Source: Tersicoccus sp. Bi-70 (lineage in GTDB: Bacteria > Actinomycetota > Actinomycetes > Actinomycetales > Micrococcaceae). From it: a DNA stretch of 64,000 nt. Below the pieces are notes generated by a model. That model was not told the origin of the DNA. It saw only the letters and a list, made by a program, of their open reading frames with translations, and did no database searches. The stretch lies in NCBI RefSeq assembly GCF_001968825.1, contig NZ_MIEU01000011.1:1-64000 (forward strand), read 5' to 3'. Of this stretch, positions 59,967 to 64,000 are shown one piece after another. The stretch's first letter is position 1. The number at the start of each line of letters is the position of its first letter. A program made the position numbers and the translations under genes.

Positions 59967-62543
59967 ATGCCCATGTTCTTCGGACCCGCCGCCGCCGGTA
60001 GTGGATCGTTCGAGGACTTCCTGGCCCAGTACCTGCAGGGCCAGCGGACGTCCCGCGCCGGACGCCCGGTCGACCTCACCCGCCTGCTCTCCCGCCGCAC
60101 CCACGACGTGATCGCCAGTGCCGTCCGGTTCGCCGCCGAGCACGGCCACCACGACGTCGACGCGCTGCACGTGCTGCGCGTCATGGTCCAGCGGGACGAG
60201 ATCAGCGAGGGCCTGCGCCACCTCGGCACGGACCCGGCCGACGTCGTGCGCGCCATCGACGCCCGGCTGCCGGAGAAGACCGACGGCCCCGTGGACGCGA
60301 CGCCGTCCCTCACCCACTCCGCCCAGCGCGTGCTGCTGGACGCGTACCAGGTGGCCCGCTCCTTCGGCTCCACCTACATCGACCCCGAGCACGTCTTCTT
60401 CGCGCTCGTCCTCAATCAGGACGCTCCCGCGGGGCAGATCCTCACCGGTGCCGGCATCACGCCGCAGTCCCTGCAGCAGGCCGGTGCGGAGGAGGCCGCC
60501 CGTCAGCAGGGCGCTCAGCAGTCCGGCTTGGCCGGTGCCGCGGGACAGACCGGCGAGTCGATGCTCGCGACGTACGGCACCGACCTGACCGAGCGCGCCC
60601 GCAACCGCGAACTCGACCCGGTGATCGGCCGCGCCGACGAGATCGAGCAGGCCATCGAGATCCTGGCCCGCCGCACCAAGAACAACCCGGTGCTGATCGG
60701 TGAGGCCGGAGTCGGCAAGACCGCCGTCGTCGAGGGCCTGGCCCAGGCCATCGCCGCCGACGAGGTGCCCGCGCAGCTGGCCGGCAAGCGCGTCATCTCC
60801 CTCGACCTGCCCGGCATGATCGCCGGCACCCGCTACCGCGGTGACTTCGAGGAGCGCCTGACGAAGACGCTCGACGAGATCGCGGCGGAGCAGGACGGCG
60901 TCATCGTCTTCATCGACGAGCTGCACACCGTCGTCGGCGCCGGCGGCGGCGGCGGCTCCGAGGGCGGCATGGACGCCGGCAACATCCTCAAGCCGAAGCT
61001 GGCCCGCGGCGAGCTGCACCTGATCGGGGCGACGACCCTGGGCGAGTATCGGAAGATCGAGAAGGACCCGGCCCTGGAGCGCCGCTTCCAGCCCGTCACC
61101 GTCGGGGAGCCGAACGTCGAGGACGCGGTGCTCATCCTGGCCGGGCTGAAGGACCGCTACGAGGAGCACCACGGGGTCACCTACACGGACGCCGCCCTGC
61201 GCGCCGCCGTCGAGATGTCCCACCGCTACGTCACCGACCGGTACCTGCCGGACAAGGCGATCGACCTGATCGACCAGGCCGGTGCCCGGTTGAGCCTGCG
61301 CCGCGGCCCCGCCGTGGACGTCGACGCCCTGCGCGCCGAGGTCGCCCGGCTCGAGTCCGAGAAGGAGGACGCCGTCGCGGACGAGCGCTACGAGGAGGCC
61401 TCGACGCTGCGCGACGCCGTCGAGGTCGCCCGGGGCAAGGTGGCGGACGCCGAGCTGTCCGCGAAGCACGCGGCCGGTGGTTTCGACACCGACCGCACCG
61501 TCGACGAGGACCTGATCGCGCAGATCATCTCCCGCGCCACCGGCATCCCCGCCGCGCGGCTGACCGAGGACGACAAGTCCCGGCTGTCCCACCTGGAGGC
61601 CGACCTGCACGAGCGGGTCATCGGCCAGGAGGACGCGGTCACCGCGATCGCCCGCGCCGTGCGCCGCAACCGCACCGGGATGGGCGACGACGGCCGGCCC
61701 GTGGGCAGCTTCCTGTTCCTCGGCCCGACCGGCGTCGGCAAGACCGAGCTGACCAAGGCGCTCGCCGCGTCCCTGTTCGGTGACGAGTCCGCGATGATCC
61801 GCCTCGACATGAGCGAGTTCGGCGAGCGGCACACCGTCAGCCGGCTGGTCGGTGCCCCTCCGGGGTACGTCGGCTACGACGAGGCCGGGCAGCTGACGGA
61901 GAAGGTCCGCCGGAACCCGTACTCGGTGATCCTGCTCGACGAGGTCGAGAAGGCGCACCCGGACGTGTTCAACCTGCTGCTGCAGGTCCTGGACGACGGC
62001 CGGCTGACCGATGGTCAGGGCCGCACCGTGGACTTCCGCAACACGGTCGTGGTGATGACGTCCAACGTGGGCTCCGAGTTCCTCGCCAGCAAGGGCGGCG
62101 CGCTCGGCTTCCACACCGGCAACGCCGACGGGTTCGGCTCCGAGGAGGAGCTGCGGGCCCGGGTGATGGGCCGGCTGCGTGAGACCATGCGGCCCGAGTT
62201 CATCAACCGGATCGACGACATCGTGCTGTTCCGCAAGCTCGAGACGGATCAGCTGCGCTCCATCGTGGGCCTGCAGCTGGGCCGGACCCGGACCCGGCTG
62301 GCCGCCCAGGGCATCACCCTGACGGTCGAGCTGGACGCGATCGACTGGCTGGCCGACACCGGGTACGAGCCCGAATACGGCGCCCGGCCCCTGCGCCGGG
62401 TGATCCAGCGCCACGTCGACGACGCCGTCGCCGACCTGCTGGTCGCCGGAGCGCTGCACGAGGGCGGCACCGCCGTCGTCGGCGTCGCGGACGGCGAGCT
62501 GACGGTCTCCGCCGCCCGGGTGGAGGCGCCGCTGGCCGCCTGA
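59967..62543 (+). CDS. ClpC-like AAA+ unfoldase (Clp ATPase), HspR-controlled
   Basis: This 858-residue protein has an N-terminal double Clp-N repeat (about 30-165), AAA+ domain 1 (P-loop GEAGVGKT at 245-252, IVFIDELHTVVGAGG), a short UVR-type M-domain (AVADERYEEASTLRDAVEVA), and AAA+ domain 2 (GPTGVGKT at 586-593, SVILLDEVEKAHPD). The short M-domain separates it from ClpB. The tripeptide L713-G714-F715 (ALGFH) sits where ClpC carries its ClpP-docking loop, so it probably feeds ClpP. AGGAGGAAACCCC precedes the ATG. Two HAIR boxes imply heat-shock control by HspR, which is not in the window. Confidence 0.93.
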   Translation: MPMFFGPAAAGSGSFEDFLAQYLQGQRTSRAGRPVDLTRLLSRRTHDVIASAVRFAAEHGHHDVDALHVLRVMVQRDEISEGLRHLGTDPADVVRAIDARLPEKTDGPVDATPSLTHSAQRVLLDAYQVARSFGSTYIDPEHVFFALVLNQDAPAGQILTGAGITPQSLQQAGAEEAARQQGAQQSGLAGAAGQTGESMLATYGTDLTERARNRELDPVIGRADEIEQAIEILARRTKNNPVLIGEAGVGKTAVVEGLAQAIAADEVPAQLAGKRVISLDLPGMIAGTRYRGDFEERLTKTLDEIAAEQDGVIVFIDELHTVVGAGGGGGSEGGMDAGNILKPKLARGELHLIGATTLGEYRKIEKDPALERRFQPVTVGEPNVEDAVLILAGLKDRYEEHHGVTYTDAALRAAVEMSHRYVTDRYLPDKAIDLIDQAGARLSLRRGPAVDVDALRAEVARLESEKEDAVADERYEEASTLRDAVEVARGKVADAELSAKHAAGGFDTDRTVDEDLIAQIISRATGIPAARLTEDDKSRLSHLEADLHERVIGQEDAVTAIARAVRRNRTGMGDDGRPVGSFLFLGPTGVGKTELTKALAASLFGDESAMIRLDMSEFGERHTVSRLVGAPPGYVGYDEAGQLTEKVRRNPYSVILLDEVEKAHPDVFNLLLQVLDDGRLTDGQGRTVDFRNTVVVMTSNVGSEFLASKGGALGFHTGNADGFGSEEELRARVMGRLRETMRPEFINRIDDIVLFRKLETDQLRSIVGLQLGRTRTRLAAQGITLTVELDAIDWLADTGYEPEYGARPLRRVIQRHVDDAVADLLVAGALHEGGTAVVGVADGELTVSAARVEAPLAA

Positions 62544-62864
62544 TTCACCGGCACGCACCGACCGAGAGGCCGGCCGGAACACCACGTTCCGGTCGGCCTC
62601 TGGCGTGTCCGCGGCCTGGTTCACGCGCGCCCGCGGAGCAACCGCTCCACCGAGTGTGACCCGTGGGGCCGCTGTGACGACATCGACCCGACAACCGTCA
62701 CATCCGTCCCAGTCGGTGTCGCCCTTGACCCGGCACCGCCGCCGTCAGCGCCTTCGCCTGCCGGCGGCGAGGTCCGGCTCGCGCATCCCCGGCCTTACTC
62801 AGTATGCTGAGGATCGACGACACGCGGTCCCACGAGGACCGATCCGACGCATGAGGAGGACGAC
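62544..62864. other. intergenic region with terminator and promoter of the third ADH
   Basis: No gene is present. It contains the clp terminator and, near 62798-62811, a short dyad (CTCAG-TATG-CTGAG) with TATGCT as a candidate -10 element for the downstream dehydrogenase. Confidence 0.5.
62565..62601 (+). terminator. hairpin after the Clp gene
   Basis: Arms AGAGGCCGGCCGGAAC and GTTCCGGTCGGCCTCT pair over 16 bp with one mismatch and a 5-nt loop, 22 nt after the stop. Confidence 0.8.
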
Positions 62865-64000
62865 GTGAAGGCAGTCACCTGGCAGGGCAAGCGCAAGGTC
62901 TCGACCGAGACGGTGCCGGACCCGACCATCCAGCAGCCCACCGACGCGATCATCGAGGTCACCTCGACCGCGATCTGCGGCTCCGATCTGCATCTGTACG
63001 AGGTGCTCGGCCCGTACATGACCCCCGGCGACATCCTCGGCCACGAGCCGATGGGCATCGTGCGCGAGGTCGGTTCAGGCATCACCAATCTCTCCGAGGG
63101 CGATCGGGTCGTCATTCCCTTCAATATCTCCTGCGGTCACTGCTGGATGTGCACGAACGGCCTGCAGTCCCAGTGCGAGACCACCCAGGTGCGGGAGAAG
63201 GGCACGGGCGCCTCCCTGCTCGGCTTCTCCGAGCTCTACGGCGCGGTCCCGGGCGGGCAGGCCGAGTACCTGCGCGTCCCGCACGCCGACTACGGCGCCC
63301 AGAAGATCCCGGCCGACGGCCCGGACGAGCAGTACCTGTTCCTCTCGGACATCCTGCCCACCGCCTGGCAGGGCGTGGAGTACGCGAACGTCCCCGAGGG
63401 CGGCACCCTGGTGGTGTTCGGGCTCGGCCCGGTCGGCCAGTTCGCCGCCCGGATCGGCGTGCACCGCGGCTACCAGGTGATCGCGGTCGAGCCCGAGGCG
63501 GACCGGCGGGCCATGGCGGAGCGCCACGGCGTGAAGACCATCCCCTGGGGCGACGACGTCGCCGAGCAGATCCGCGAGGAGACCTACGGCCGTGGCGCGG
63601 ACGGCGTCGTGGACGCCGTCGGCATGGAGGCGCACAGCGCACCGCTCGGCCGGACGATGCAGAACGTGGCCGGTCTGCTGCCGGACAAGCTCGCCCAGAA
63701 GGCCACCGAGACGATCGGCGTCGACGCGTTGACGGCGTTGAACTCGGCATTCGACGCCGTCCGCCGTGGCGGCACCGTCTCCATCTTGGGTGTCTACGGC
63801 GGCGCCAAGGACCCGATCAACATGATGAAGCTGTTCGACAAGCAGGTGAACCTGCGGATGGGTCAGGCCAACGTGCGCCGCTGGACGGACACGCTGATGC
63901 CGCTGGTCTCCGACTCGTCGGACCCGCTGGGCGTGAAGGACCTGACGACGCACACCGGCGGCCTGGACGACGCGGCGGACCTGTACCGCACGTTCCAGCA
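62865..64000 (+). CDS. zinc-dependent alcohol dehydrogenase, partial (3' end outside the window)
   Basis: The first 378 residues are visible. A GTG start follows GAGGAGGACGAC. Motifs are AICGSDLHLYEVLGPYMTPG, GHEPMGIVREVGSG, a structural zinc loop CGHCWMCTNGLQSQC, and VVFGLGPVGQFAARIGVHRG for NAD(P). It is related to the enzymes at 18993 and 46092 but lacks their charged insertion. The frame is open at position 64000, so only the last residues are missing. Confidence 0.88.
   Translation, partial: MKAVTWQGKRKVSTETVPDPTIQQPTDAIIEVTSTAICGSDLHLYEVLGPYMTPGDILGHEPMGIVREVGSGITNLSEGDRVVIPFNISCGHCWMCTNGLQSQCETTQVREKGTGASLLGFSELYGAVPGGQAEYLRVPHADYGAQKIPADGPDEQYLFLSDILPTAWQGVEYANVPEGGTLVVFGLGPVGQFAARIGVHRGYQVIAVEPEADRRAMAERHGVKTIPWGDDVAEQIREETYGRGADGVVDAVGMEAHSAPLGRTMQNVAGLLPDKLAQKATETIGVDALTALNSAFDAVRRGGTVSILGVYGGAKDPINMMKLFDKQVNLRMGQANVRRWTDTLMPLVSDSSDPLGVKDLTTHTGGLDDAADLYRTFQ

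Noticed and set aside
59952-62624. An 890-codon minus-strand frame opposite the Clp gene
   Set aside because: The plus strand carries an unambiguous AAA+ protein; the reverse frame lacks any recognisable motif.

Overview
This window comes from a very GC-rich actinobacterium, most likely of the order Micrococcales (Micrococcaceae-like). The reasons are the roughly 70% GC with strong G/C third positions, GGAGG-type ribosome sites mixed with apparently leaderless genes, an Asp23/Gls24 operon, HAIR-type heat-shock operators, and many amino-acid and osmolyte transporters. About 60 genes are supported. No rRNA, tRNA, CRISPR array or prophage was seen. The only transposase trace is an IS481-type fragment at the left edge.

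Layout: 1-3.7 kb holds a transposase remnant and a SWIM-SNF2 helicase. 4-7.8 kb (minus) is an eight-gene Asp23/Gls24 envelope-stress operon. It contains an ECF sigma factor and a protein joining a zinc anti-sigma motif to an Asp23-like domain. 8.1-11.9 kb (minus) is a complete osmoprotectant ABC importer. 12.2-14.6 kb is a TetR regulator with a 14-TM efflux pump. 14.7-21.8 kb carries a MurE-like protein without its P-loop, rlmN, a GT87-type membrane glycosyltransferase, a zinc alcohol dehydrogenase and an amino-acid permease. 21.8-26.7 kb has an SDR, an MHS-type MFS symporter, an M20 amidohydrolase and a divergent Lrp-like regulator.

27-34.7 kb looks like an aromatic or biogenic amine catabolic region: copper amine oxidase, aldehyde dehydrogenase, permease, FeaR-like AraC regulator and TetR regulator. 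34.8-40.8 kb (minus) contains an FMN 2-hydroxyacid oxidase, a second M20 amidohydrolase, and a nucleoside-use set (MFS transporter, nucleoside hydrolase, ribokinase-like kinase). 41.3-51 kb is a mix of small functions: secreted HNH nuclease, GNAT, VOC, MgtC-like, OsmC, formaldehyde-dehydrogenase-like ADH, formamidase with FmdB, an OGG-like glycosylase, an ABM monooxygenase and DUF2231. 51.2-59.2 kb encodes secreted cell-wall proteins: a Pro/Thr-rich protein, a lipoprotein, an L,D-transpeptidase with LGFP repeats, and a 971-residue beta-helix protein. 59.2-64 kb has a cyclase gene broken by an amber codon, a ClpC-like AAA+ unfoldase behind two HAIR boxes, and a third zinc ADH running off the end.

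The most unusual features are the sigma/ZAS-Asp23 operon with seven 4-nt overlaps at consecutive junctions, a family of exactly 73-bp imperfect palindromes (four copies, one inside a reading frame), a second family of 60-bp repeats spaced 112-114 bp apart, and the MurE-like protein lacking its ATP-binding loop. All functional statements rest on motif and family recognition from the sequence; no database search was run.
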